24,392 bases of DNA from JACQAI01 sp035507915 (GTDB lineage: Bacteria > Pseudomonadota > Alphaproteobacteria > Elsterales > Elsteraceae). Below, one piece after another: positions 1 to 7,830 of the stretch; position 1 is the stretch's first letter, and each line of letters begins with the position of its first letter. The notes under the pieces were generated by a model. That model ran no database searches and was not told where the DNA came from. It saw only the letters and a program-made list of their open reading frames with translations. The stretch covers positions 1-24,392 of the forward strand of contig DATJNS010000402.1 in the NCBI GenBank assembly GCA_035507915.1. Reading direction: 5' to 3'. The position numbers and the translations under genes are program-made.

Positions 1-1449
1 CGGCCGGTCAAGATCGCGCTCTCGATGGAGGAGCAGTTCTATACGCTGACCAAGCACGCCACCACGGTGCGCATCAAGAGCGGCGTCACGGCGGACGGCA
101 AGATCACGGCGCGGCGCTGCGAGGTCTATTGGAACGGCGGCGCCTATGCCGACATCGGGCCGCGCGTCACCCAGAAGTCCGGCTTCACGGCCGCCGGCCC
201 GTACGAGATCGACAACGTCGCGATCGACTCGGCGGCGCTCTACACCAACCTGCCGCCGGCCGGCGCGCTGCGCGGCTTCGGCATCCCGCAGCTGGTCTGG
301 GCCTACGAAAGCCACACGGACATGCTCGCGCGCCGGCTCGGCGTCGATCCGATCGCCTTCCGCCGCAGGAACATCCTGCGCGACGGCCGGCCCCAGGCGA
401 CCGGCACCATCATGCAGGACGCCGCGATCGCCGAGGTGCTCGATGCGCTCGAGGCGCGCATGGACTGGCAGCGCCCGATCGCGCGCGGCGACGGGCCGGT
501 CAGGCACGGCCGCGGCGTCGCGATCGGCTTCAAGGCCAGCATCGCGCCGACCACCTCGGGCGCGATCGTCAACCTCTATGCCGACGGCAGCTGCGCGCTC
601 TACACCAGCACGGTCGACATGGGCCAGGGCTCCGACACCATCCTGGCGCAGATCGTCGCCGAGGTCTTGAACCTGCCGGCCGAGTCGGTGCGCGTCGTCC
701 ATCCCGACACCGACGTCACGCCCTACGACATGGCGACCTTGGGCTCGCGCTCGACCTTCCACATGGGCAACGCCGTCAAGCTGGCCGCCGAGGATGCGCG
801 CGCCAAGCTCGATGCGCTCGCCGCCGAGCTCGGCCTGCCCGCGGGCAGCAACCTGCCGGTCGGCGAGATCTTCAAGAAGAAGTACGGCATGCAGGCGGGC
901 AACATCATCGGCACCAGCAGCTTCGTACCGAGCTACGTGCCGATGGACCACGACACCGGGTTGACGCCCAACGCGACGCCGTTCTGGATGATCGGCGGCG
1001 CCGGCGCCGAGGTCGCGGTCGACACCGAGACCGGCCACGTGCGCGTGACCAAGCTGGTCAACGTCGCGGACCTGGGCACGCCGATCAATCCCGGGATCGT
1101 CGCGACCCAGCTGTCGGGCGGCGCGATCATGCAGCTCGGCTTCACGATGTTCGAGCGCATGGACTTCGACGCCGGCCAGGTCACCAACGCGTCGCTCGCC
1201 GACTACAAGATCCCCGGGTTCCACGACGTTCCCCCCGTGATCGACAACCACGCGGTCGACGCGACGCAGCGCAGCGGCCCGTTCGGCGCCAAGGGCGTCG
1301 GCGAGAGCGCGACGTTCGCCGTCTCGCCCGCGATCGCCAACGCGATCGAGGACGCGGTCGGCGTGCGGCTGACCCGGTTGCCGCTCACCCCCGAGGCGGT
1401 CTATCGCGCGCTGCGCGCGGCCGCGGGCGCGCCGTTGGAGGACGCATGA
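1..1449 (+). CDS. Molybdenum hydroxylase, molybdopterin-binding large subunit (C-terminal part)
   Basis: The gene is cut by the left edge; the frame is open from base 1, so the Met at 25 is internal. The 482 codons seen are the C-terminal half or more of a xanthine dehydrogenase/CoxL-family large subunit, which carries the molybdopterin cofactor and hydroxylates an aromatic or heteroaromatic substrate with water-derived oxygen. Visible landmarks are the ALRGFGIPQ loop (bases 265-291), the cofactor-contacting GQGSDT motif (622-639) and FGAKGVGES near the end, whose Glu (1303-1305) is the expected catalytic base. The GGGFGGK-type motif must lie upstream. It overlaps the next gene by ATGA, so the two subunits are coupled. 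The L-then-S order without an adjacent FAD gene recalls two-subunit enzymes of the isoquinoline or nicotinate type, but an FAD gene could lie upstream. Family certain, substrate unknown. Confidence 0.93.
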   Translation, partial: RPVKIALSMEEQFYTLTKHATTVRIKSGVTADGKITARRCEVYWNGGAYADIGPRVTQKSGFTAAGPYEIDNVAIDSAALYTNLPPAGALRGFGIPQLVWAYESHTDMLARRLGVDPIAFRRRNILRDGRPQATGTIMQDAAIAEVLDALEARMDWQRPIARGDGPVRHGRGVAIGFKASIAPTTSGAIVNLYADGSCALYTSTVDMGQGSDTILAQIVAEVLNLPAESVRVVHPDTDVTPYDMATLGSRSTFHMGNAVKLAAEDARAKLDALAAELGLPAGSNLPVGEIFKKKYGMQAGNIIGTSSFVPSYVPMDHDTGLTPNATPFWMIGGAGAEVAVDTETGHVRVTKLVNVADLGTPINPGIVATQLSGGAIMQLGFTMFERMDFDAGQVTNASLADYKIPGFHDVPPVIDNHAVDATQRSGPFGAKGVGESATFAVSPAIANAIEDAVGVRLTRLPLTPEAVYRALRAAAGAPLEDA

Positions 1450-1928
1450 GGATCGGCTTCACGCTCAACGGCCGGGTGGTCGCCGCCGAGATCGCACCGC
1501 ACACCAGCCTGGTCGAGCTGCTGGAGCGCGAGTTCGCGCTGACCGGGGCGCGCGAGAGCTGCGGCCAGGGCCTGTGCGGCTGCTGCACCGTGCTGGTCGA
1601 CGGGCGCGCGGTCTCGGGCTGCCTGCATCTGGCCGCGTTCGTCGACGGCGCCACCGTCGTCACGGTCGAGCACCTCGCCGTGGACGGGCGGCTCGACGCG
1701 GTGCAGCAGGCCTTCATCGACGCCGGCGCGTTCCAGTGCGGCTTCTGCACGCCCGGCTTCATCCTGATGACGCACCAGCTGCTCGACGAGCACCCCGACC
1801 CCAGCGACGCCGATATCCGGCACTACCTGTCGGGCAATCTGTGTCGCTGCGCCGCCTACCCCGAGATCATCGAAGCGGTTAAGATCGCGGCCCAACGGCG
1901 CCAGCAGGACGCCGATCCGGCCGGCTGA
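1446..1928 (+). CDS. Molybdenum hydroxylase, 2Fe-2S subunit
   Basis: This 160-residue protein is the small iron-sulfur subunit (CoxS/XdhC-like, about 150-170 aa is usual) that carries electrons away from the molybdenum centre of the preceding large subunit. The N-terminal plant-ferredoxin-type cluster is ligated by C39, C44, C47 and C59 (CGQGLCGCC motif). The C-terminal four-helix cluster uses C98, C101 (CGFC) and C133, C135 (CRC). All eight cysteines are present, so both clusters should form. The start is the ATG in the ATGA overlap with the large-subunit stop. It begins at beta-strand 1 (MRIGFTLNGR), exactly where the family begins. Its partner is inferred from adjacency. Confidence 0.95.
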   Translation: MRIGFTLNGRVVAAEIAPHTSLVELLEREFALTGARESCGQGLCGCCTVLVDGRAVSGCLHLAAFVDGATVVTVEHLAVDGRLDAVQQAFIDAGAFQCGFCTPGFILMTHQLLDEHPDPSDADIRHYLSGNLCRCAAYPEIIEAVKIAAQRRQQDADPAG

Positions 1929-1964
1929 CGCGCACGGACCGATCATGCGGGGGATGACGAACCG

Positions 1965-3305
1965 ATGGCACAACTCAGCGTCGCACAAGAAGGGCCCTGG
2001 TACAGCGGCCTGACGCGTACCCAATGGAAGACGCTCGCGGCGTCCAATCTCGGCTGGCTGTTCGACGGCTACGAGACCTATGCGCTGATCATCACGGTGG
2101 CCGTGGCGCTGCACCAGCTGCTCGATCCCTCGCTGTACCCGCAGATTCCCGCCTATGCCGGCACCGTGATCGGCATCACGCTGTTCGGCTGGGGCACCGG
2201 CGGCATCATCGCGGGCGTGCTCGCCGACTATATCGGCCGCCGCCGCATGATGATGATCGCGATCCTGTCCTACTCGGTGCTGACCGGGTTGAGCGCGTTT
2301 GCCTGGAATTGGGAATCCTTCGCGGCGCTGCGCTTCCTGGTCGGCCTGGCGATCGGCACCGAATGGGTCACCGGCAGCTCGATGACCGCCGAGATCTGGC
2401 CCGACCGGGCGCGCGGCCGCGGCGCCGGCCTGATGCATTGCGGTCTCGGCATCGGCTTCTTCATCGCCTCCCTGGTCTGGCTCTACGTCAGCGGCTTCGG
2501 GCCGGACGCCTGGCGCTACATGTATTTCATCGGCGTGCTGCCGGCGCTGTTCACGCTCTGGGTGCGCCGCAACATCCCGGAGTCGCCGCTGTGGCAGGAA
2601 TCGAACGCGCGTCGGCGCGCGGCGACGGCGCAGCGCCAGAGCGGCGCCAGCCTGACGGCCGCCGACGCCGCGCTCGCCCGCTTCACCCTGCACGACCTGT
2701 TCGCCGATCGCGCGGTGCGGCCGCGGCTGATCGCCGCGCTGCTGATGTCGTTCACCACCACGCTGGCCTGGTGGGGCATCTCGTCGTGGGTACCGCCCTA
2801 CGTCGCCTCGCTCGCGGCCAAGGCCGGGCTGCCGGCGCAGGCGTGGGCGAGCTACGCCGGCATGGCGTATAACCTCGGCGCGATCGCGGGCTATGTCAGC
2901 CTGGGCTTCCTGTCCGACGCATTCGGCCGCAAGCCGGTCGTCTGGCTCTATTTCGGCATCGCGTTCCTGTCGACGCCGCTCCTGTTCCTGTGGACCAGCG
3001 ACCTCTCGGTCATCCTCTACGTCACCGCGCTCAACGGTTTCTTCAGCCTGGGCCTGTACGCCTGGATGCCGGTATGGCTGCCGGAGCTGTTCCCGACCCG
3101 CATGCGTGCCACCGGGATGGCGTTCTGCTTCAACGCGCCGCGCCTCGTCGCATGCTTCGGCCCGGCGGTCGCCGGCCTCGTCATCGCGAGCCTGGGCGGG
3201 TTCGGGCGCGCCGCGACCACGGTCGCGTTCATCTACATCCTGGGCCTCGCGGCCACGCCGTTCCTGCCCGAGACCCGCGGCACGAAGCTGCCCGAGACGC
3301 TCTAG
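1965..3305 (+). CDS. MFS transporter, metabolite/aromatic acid:H+ symporter type
   Basis: A 446-residue protein with about 12 hydrophobic segments, the normal size of a major facilitator. The first helix has an acidic FDGYE motif (F33-E37) as in aromatic-acid and sugar:H+ symporters. The loop 2-3 signature is ADYIGRRR (A87-R94), and its echo in the second half is SDAFGRK (S317-K323). A hydrophilic, Arg/Ala-rich loop of roughly 40 residues lies between the two six-helix halves. A purine-rich GGGGGA (1949-1954) precedes the ATG by 10 nt. Sitting 36 nt after a molybdenum hydroxylase and before a hydrolase and a dioxygenase, it probably imports the compound this cluster degrades. That role is inferred; substrate specificity cannot be read. 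Confidence 0.9.
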   Translation: MAQLSVAQEGPWYSGLTRTQWKTLAASNLGWLFDGYETYALIITVAVALHQLLDPSLYPQIPAYAGTVIGITLFGWGTGGIIAGVLADYIGRRRMMMIAILSYSVLTGLSAFAWNWESFAALRFLVGLAIGTEWVTGSSMTAEIWPDRARGRGAGLMHCGLGIGFFIASLVWLYVSGFGPDAWRYMYFIGVLPALFTLWVRRNIPESPLWQESNARRRAATAQRQSGASLTAADAALARFTLHDLFADRAVRPRLIAALLMSFTTTLAWWGISSWVPPYVASLAAKAGLPAQAWASYAGMAYNLGAIAGYVSLGFLSDAFGRKPVVWLYFGIAFLSTPLLFLWTSDLSVILYVTALNGFFSLGLYAWMPVWLPELFPTRMRATGMAFCFNAPRLVACFGPAVAGLVIASLGGFGRAATTVAFIYILGLAATPFLPETRGTKLPETL

Positions 3306-3372
3306 GGACGCGCGTCCGTTCCCGATCGCGGACGGCAACCGTGCCCGATCCGTGCGTTCGTATCGTGCCCCG

Positions 3373-3402
3373 CCCCGTCGGCGCCGCTCTGCGCCGGCGG
3401 GG
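3373..3402 (+). terminator. GC-rich hairpin between permease and hydrolase
   Basis: A near-perfect inverted repeat: arm 3373-3384 pairs with 3391-3402 around a 6-nt loop (cgctct), giving 11 Watson-Crick pairs and one G-T pair. It lies 68 nt after the permease stop and ends 19 nt before the hydrolase ATG. There is no T-run after it, so it is not a classical intrinsic terminator. It could be a terminator of the U-less kind, an RNA-end stabiliser, or a structure damping downstream expression. The stem is directly visible; the function is not. Confidence 0.4.
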
Positions 3403-3421
3403 TGACGGCGAGAGGACCTTC

Positions 3422-5470
3422 ATGCGCCTGGCCGTGCTCGTCGTCGTGTTGTGGACCGGGTTGTGGGCGGGGCTCGCCCACGCCGCCGTCGAGCGCATCG
3501 AGATCACCGAGCGCCACCTGCTCGCCGACGGCAAGCATTTCGGCAAGGCGGGCGCCTACGAGAAGCTCCGCGGACGGGCTTGGTTCGCGCTCGATCCGAA
3601 GTCCGCCGCGAACGCCGCGATCGCCGATCTCAAGCTGGCGCCGCGCGACGGCCGTGGGCTGGTGGTGTTCGACGCCGAGTTCGTCATGCTGCGCCCGGTC
3701 GACGGCGCGCGCGCCAACGGCACGCTGCTCTACGACGTGCCGAACCGCGGCAATCTCGCGATGCTGCGCCAGCTCGACGAGGCGCCGGACACCAACGATC
3801 CGTCGAGCGAGGCCGACCTCGGCAACGCCTTCCTGCTGCAGCAGGGCTTCACGATGCTGTGGTCGGCCTGGCAGTGGGACATCTCGGCGCCCGCCAAGGA
3901 ACGCCGGCTGATCCTCAAGCCGCCGATCGCGACCGAGAACGGCAAGCCGATCACCGGCAAGGTGGCGTTCGAGTTCCTCGTCAACGCGCCCGCCGCGACG
4001 GCCGAGTTCACCGGCAACGCCGGTCTCGCCTATCCGTTCGCGCGTGCCGGGACGCCCGACGCGGAGCTGACCCGGCGCGAGCGGCCCGACGGCAAGCGCC
4101 AGACCATCCCGCGCACGCACTGGGGCTTCGTCGCGCCGGCGGACGGCGGCCTGCCGAGCCAGCTGCGCCTCGATGACGGCTTCGAGCCCGGCCATCTCTA
4201 CGAGCTGGTCTACACCGCGCGCGATCCGGTCGTGGTGGCGGCTGGGCTCGCCGGCATCCGCGACCTCCTGTCCTATGTGCGCGCCAATCCGCTGGAGAAC
4301 GGCCCGCTGCCCAAGCGCACGCTGATCTTCGGCATCTCGCAGTCGGGCCGCGTCATCCAGACCATGCTGCTGCATGGGCTCCACGTCGACGAAGCCGGCA
4401 AGCCGGTGTTCGACGGTGCCTTCATCCATGTCGCGGGCGGCGGCAAGGGCGGCTTCGACTATCGCTTCGCGCTGCCGACGCGCCACTTCAGCATGCTGGA
4501 GGATCACGACTATCCGACCGACTATTTCCCGTTCACCACGACGCCGGAGCACGATCCGGTCACCGGGGCGCACGGTTCCGTGCTCGACAAGGCCCGCGCG
4601 CTCGACGTGGTGCCCAAGCTGTTCTACGTCAACCAGTCGACCGAGTACTGGAACCGCTCGGCATCGCTGACCCACACCGATCCGGAAGGCGAGCACGACG
4701 TCGCGGTCGACCCGCGGGCGCGCGTCTATCTGATCGCGGGCGCACAGCATTTCGCCGGCCGGCAGCGCAACCGCGGCATCTACGCGAACTGCGTCAACCC
4801 GATGGACCACTATCGCGAGATGCGCGCGCTGCTGCTGGCGCTCGACCGCTGGGTGCGCGACGGCACCGAGCCGCCCGCGTCGCTCTATCCGCGCCTCGCC
4901 GACGGCACGCTGGTGACGGTGGCGGCGTACAAGGCGGCGTTCCCGAAGCTCGACGACGTGGCGCTGCCGGAGACCAACCTGCGGCCGCCGCGACTGGATC
5001 TCGGACCGCGCTTCGAGAGCCAGCATATCGCCGATTTCGTGCCGCCCCACGCCGGCAAGCCGTTCGAGACGCGGGTGCCGCGCCCCGACGCGGACGGCAA
5101 CGACCGCGGCGGCATCGTGCCGCCCGAGCTCGCCGTGCCGCTCGGCACGCGCGCCGCCTTCAACACGCGCACCGCCGCCGCCGGGTTCCCCTGGGCGACC
5201 GCGCGCTTCGACGGCTCGTTCATCCCGTTCGCGCGCAGCGAGGCCGAGCGGCGGTTCGCCAACGATCCGCGCCCGTCGCTCGAGGCGCGCTACGCCGACC
5301 GCGCCGACTATGAGAAGCAATTGCGCGCGGCGGCCGAGCGCACCGTGGCGGCCGGCTTCCTGCGCCCCGAGGAGGTCGACGATCTGGTCGCCGAGGGCGG
5401 CGCGTTCTACGATCGCATCATGGCGCACGACCCCGCCGACCGGAGTTGCACGTACCTGTTCGGCCCGTGA
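3422..5470 (+). CDS. Exported alpha/beta-hydrolase-domain protein
   Basis: This 682-residue protein starts with a clear Sec signal peptide (MRLAVLVVVLWTGLWAGLAHA, cleavage about after A21), so it should act in the periplasm or outside the cell. The ATG at 3422 follows GAGAGGA (3411-3417) at good spacing and places the signal peptide at residue 1. The mature part resembles the large alpha/beta hydrolase domain family often annotated only by that name. The nucleophile elbow is GISQSGR (G304-R310), with S306 the likely nucleophile, and H443 in the AGAQHF segment is a plausible catalytic His. The C-terminal tail has the family's RPSLEARYADRADYEKQL-type region and ends in an alpha-helical segment. 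Substrate is unknown; an ester or lactone is a reasonable guess. It may process the compound before uptake by the upstream permease (inference). Confidence 0.85.
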   Translation: MRLAVLVVVLWTGLWAGLAHAAVERIEITERHLLADGKHFGKAGAYEKLRGRAWFALDPKSAANAAIADLKLAPRDGRGLVVFDAEFVMLRPVDGARANGTLLYDVPNRGNLAMLRQLDEAPDTNDPSSEADLGNAFLLQQGFTMLWSAWQWDISAPAKERRLILKPPIATENGKPITGKVAFEFLVNAPAATAEFTGNAGLAYPFARAGTPDAELTRRERPDGKRQTIPRTHWGFVAPADGGLPSQLRLDDGFEPGHLYELVYTARDPVVVAAGLAGIRDLLSYVRANPLENGPLPKRTLIFGISQSGRVIQTMLLHGLHVDEAGKPVFDGAFIHVAGGGKGGFDYRFALPTRHFSMLEDHDYPTDYFPFTTTPEHDPVTGAHGSVLDKARALDVVPKLFYVNQSTEYWNRSASLTHTDPEGEHDVAVDPRARVYLIAGAQHFAGRQRNRGIYANCVNPMDHYREMRALLLALDRWVRDGTEPPASLYPRLADGTLVTVAAYKAAFPKLDDVALPETNLRPPRLDLGPRFESQHIADFVPPHAGKPFETRVPRPDADGNDRGGIVPPELAVPLGTRAAFNTRTAAAGFPWATARFDGSFIPFARSEAERRFANDPRPSLEARYADRADYEKQLRAAAERTVAAGFLRPEEVDDLVAEGGAFYDRIMAHDPADRSCTYLFGP

Positions 5471-5494
5471 TGATGCGCCGCTGGGAGGACTGAG

Positions 5495-6364
5495 ATGGTC
5501 ACCATCACGCCAAGCGGCGCCGCGCTGGGCGCCCGGCTCGACGACGTCGACCTCAACCGGCTCGACGATGCCATGTTCACCGCAATCGAGGGCGCGCTGC
5601 ACCGCCACGGCGTGATCGCGCTGTCGGACCAGCAGATCGACGAGGACGTCATGGTCGGGTTCAGCCGCCGTTTCGGCGCGCTCGAGATCAACGTCACGAG
5701 CCAGTTCCGGCATCCCCGGCACCCCGAGCTCCTGATCCTGTCGAACCGGATGCGCGACGGCAAAGCGGTCGGACTGGCCGACGCCGGTCAGGGCTGGCAC
5801 GCCGACAACTCGTACAACCGCCTGCCCGGCCGCGCCTCGATCCTCTACGCGCTGGAGGTCCCCGTGCGCGACGGCGTCGTGCTGGGCGACACCTTGTTCG
5901 CCGACATGCGCGTCGCCTGGCGTGCGCTGCCCGAGGACGTGCGCCGGAAGATCGAGGGCCGGGTCGCCGAGCACGACTTCGCCAAGTTCTACGACGACAT
6001 GATCAAGAGCAAGGGCTCGACCCGGCCGCCGCTGACCGACGCGCAGCGCGCGGCGCGGCCGCCGGTGCAGCACCCGCTGGCGCTCCGCCATCCCTATACC
6101 GGCGAGACCTGCCTCTACGCCGACCCCGGCTACACGACGCGCATCATCGGCCTGCCGCAGGCCGAGAGCGACGCACTGCTCGCCTTCCTGTTCGAGCACG
6201 AGACCCGCGAGGACTTCGTCTATCGCCACAAATGGCGGCGTCACGACGTGCTGATCTGGGACAATTGCGCGACCATCCACATGGCGACCGGCGGCTATCG
6301 GCCCGACGAGCCACGCCACATGATCCGCACCCAGATCAAGGTGGACGAAGCGCGTCTGCACTGA
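5495..6364 (+). CDS. TauD/TfdA-family Fe(II)/2-oxoglutarate-dependent dioxygenase
   Basis: The protein has 289 residues, typical of TauD/TfdA oxygenases, which couple 2-oxoglutarate decarboxylation to hydroxylation of a substrate such as a sulfonate, an aryloxyalkanoate or a carnitine-like acid. The iron triad is visible: H102 and D104 in WHADNSYN, and distal H262 in TIHMATGGY. R278 in HMIRTQIK is the expected 2-oxoglutarate carboxylate ligand. The N-terminal GARLDDVDL and HGVIAL segments match the family fold. The start is supported by GGGAGGA (5483-5489) ahead of ATG, 24 nt after the hydrolase stop, so the two genes are probably co-transcribed. The conserved residues make it look active. 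True substrate unknown; being next to Mo-hydroxylases suggests degradation of an aromatic or aryloxy compound. Confidence 0.92.
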   Translation: MVTITPSGAALGARLDDVDLNRLDDAMFTAIEGALHRHGVIALSDQQIDEDVMVGFSRRFGALEINVTSQFRHPRHPELLILSNRMRDGKAVGLADAGQGWHADNSYNRLPGRASILYALEVPVRDGVVLGDTLFADMRVAWRALPEDVRRKIEGRVAEHDFAKFYDDMIKSKGSTRPPLTDAQRAARPPVQHPLALRHPYTGETCLYADPGYTTRIIGLPQAESDALLAFLFEHETREDFVYRHKWRRHDVLIWDNCATIHMATGGYRPDEPRHMIRTQIKVDEARLH

Positions 6365-6373
6365 GCCCCGGCG

Positions 6374-6406
6374 GAGACGGGCGTCGCTTGTCGGCGCCGT
6401 CGTCTC
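6374..6406 (+). terminator. Imperfect hairpin after the dioxygenase gene
   Basis: Bases 6374-6383 (gagacg plus ggcg) can pair with 6395-6398 and 6401-6406 with a two-base bulge, leaving an 11-nt loop. A pyrimidine-rich stretch (tctctacctt) follows. It falls in the 60-nt gap between the dioxygenase and the FAD subunit and may separate two transcription units. Weak evidence. Confidence 0.28.
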
Positions 6407-6424
6407 TCTCTACCTTAGCCCGCC

Positions 6425-7327
6425 ATGAAGGCTGCCGAGTTCGACTACGTCCGCGCGACCAGCCTCGACGAGGTGTGCGACCTGCTCGACGAGACCGGCG
6501 ACCACAAGATCATCGCCGGCGGCCAGACGCTCGTACCCCTGATGGCGATGCGGCTCGCGCGGCCGGCGCTCCTGATCGACATCGCCGACGTCGAGGCGCT
6601 GCGCTTCATCCGCGTCGAGGGCGACGTGCTGCGCATCGGCGCGGCAACGCGCCAGGTCGAGGCCGAGCACAGCCCGCTGGTGCGCGAGCGCCTGCCGCTG
6701 CTCATCAAGGCATTGCGCTGGGTCGGCCACCCGCAGACGCGCAACCGCGGCACCGTCGGCGGCAGCATCGCGGCGGCCGATCCGTCGGCCGAGATCCCGC
6801 TGGTCGCGCTCGCCCTCGAGGCGCGCGCGCTGGCGCGCAGCAAGGGCGGCGAGAGCGAGCTTGCGCTCACCGATTTCTTCCGGGGACCGATGATGACGGC
6901 GCTCGCGCCCGAGCAATGCCTGGTCGAGATCCGCTTTCCGTTGTGGTCGGGGCGCGTCGGCTGCGGCTTCCAGGAGGTCAGCGCGCGCGCCAGCGACTTC
7001 GCCCTGGTCGCCGCCGCGACGCAGCTCGTGCTCGACGCCGGCGGCATCTGCACCCGGATCGCCGCTGCGCTGGGCGGCGTCGGCGCGGCACCGGTGCGCG
7101 TCCGCGCGCCCGAGGCGCTGCTCGGCCGGCGCCTCGAGCCGGCTGCGGTCGACGACGCGCTGGCCGCGCTGGGTGACGAGATCGCGCCGGAAGACGACCA
7201 GCATGCCAGCGCCGATTATCGCCGGCGCGTCGCGCGCACCCTGATGGCGCGCGCCCTGATCGAGGCACGCGACGAGGCCCTCAAAAGAGCGCTCGCGCCT
7301 CCGGCTGCCGCGCCCGACAGCCGATGA
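6425..7327 (+). CDS. Molybdenum hydroxylase, FAD-binding subunit (CoxM/CutM-like)
   Basis: This 300-residue protein is the flavin subunit that takes electrons from the 2Fe-2S subunit and passes them to the final acceptor. The length is normal for CoxM/CutM/NdhF-like proteins (about 280-300). The two FAD pyrophosphate-binding loops are present: AGGQT (A31-T35) and TVGGS (T110-S114), the latter followed by IAAADPSAE. The C-terminal CO-dehydrogenase flavoprotein domain runs to about residue 285. The ATG has no strong ribosome site, but it begins MKAAEFDYVRATS at the family's usual first strand. It overlaps the following 2Fe-2S gene by ATGA. It is the first gene of a complete M-S-L operon and might also serve the FAD-less enzyme at the left edge. 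Confidence 0.94.
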   Translation: MKAAEFDYVRATSLDEVCDLLDETGDHKIIAGGQTLVPLMAMRLARPALLIDIADVEALRFIRVEGDVLRIGAATRQVEAEHSPLVRERLPLLIKALRWVGHPQTRNRGTVGGSIAAADPSAEIPLVALALEARALARSKGGESELALTDFFRGPMMTALAPEQCLVEIRFPLWSGRVGCGFQEVSARASDFALVAAATQLVLDAGGICTRIAAALGGVGAAPVRVRAPEALLGRRLEPAAVDDALAALGDEIAPEDDQHASADYRRRVARTLMARALIEARDEALKRALAPPAAAPDSR

Positions 7328-7830
7328 AGCGCGTCGAGGTCGCCATCGCGGTCAACGGCCGCGTCCACCGCATCGCGGTCGAACCGCGCACGACCCTGGT
7401 CGACTTCCTGCGCGACGAGCTGCGGCGGACCGGCACCCATGTCGGCTGCGAGCACGGCGTCTGCGGCGCCTGCTCGGTGCTGCTCGACGGTGATCCGGTG
7501 CGCGCCTGCCTGATGTTCGCGGTGCAGGCCGACGGCCGCCAGATCACCACGGTCGAAGGACTGGCGCCCGGACCGGGCGAGCTCAGCATCCTGCAGGACG
7601 CGTTCTGCGAGACCCATGCGCTGCAGTGCGGCTATTGCACGTCCGGCATGCTGATCGCGGCGCACGCGCTGCTCAATCAGACGCTCGAGCCGACGCGCGA
7701 GGGCATCGTCGAGGCGATCGGCGGCAATCTCTGCCGCTGCACCGGCTATCAACAGATCGTCGAGGCGGTCGAGCTGGCGGCCGCCCGGCTGCGCGCGCTC
7801 AACGCGCCCCGGCCAGGCGACGCCCCGTGA
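7324..7830 (+). CDS. Molybdenum hydroxylase, 2Fe-2S subunit (second set)
   Basis: A 168-residue CoxS-like subunit relaying electrons between molybdopterin and FAD subunits. Cluster 1 ligands are C42, C47, C50 and C62 (CEHGVCGAC then VRAC). Cluster 2 ligands are C102, C105 (CGYC) and C137, C139 (CRCTGYQ). All eight cysteines are present. An extra Cys lies at position 95. It starts at the ATG inside the FAD subunit stop (ATGA) and ends in a GTGA overlap with the large subunit, so all three subunits are translationally coupled. It is clearly related to, but different from, the small subunit at 1446-1928, so the window encodes two distinct enzymes of the family rather than a recent duplication. 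Confidence 0.96.
   Translation: MKRVEVAIAVNGRVHRIAVEPRTTLVDFLRDELRRTGTHVGCEHGVCGACSVLLDGDPVRACLMFAVQADGRQITTVEGLAPGPGELSILQDAFCETHALQCGYCTSGMLIAAHALLNQTLEPTREGIVEAIGGNLCRCTGYQQIVEAVELAAARLRALNAPRPGDAP

Noticed and set aside
3302..6361. Very long open frame on the minus strand, antisense to the hydrolase and dioxygenase
   Set aside because: It is rich in Arg, Gly, Ala and His with no domain, and lies opposite two well-supported genes. Long antisense frames are expected in GC-rich DNA.
6411..6424. TACCTT as a -10 box before the FAD subunit
   Set aside because: Only three of six positions fit the consensus and the spacing to ATG differs from the other candidates.
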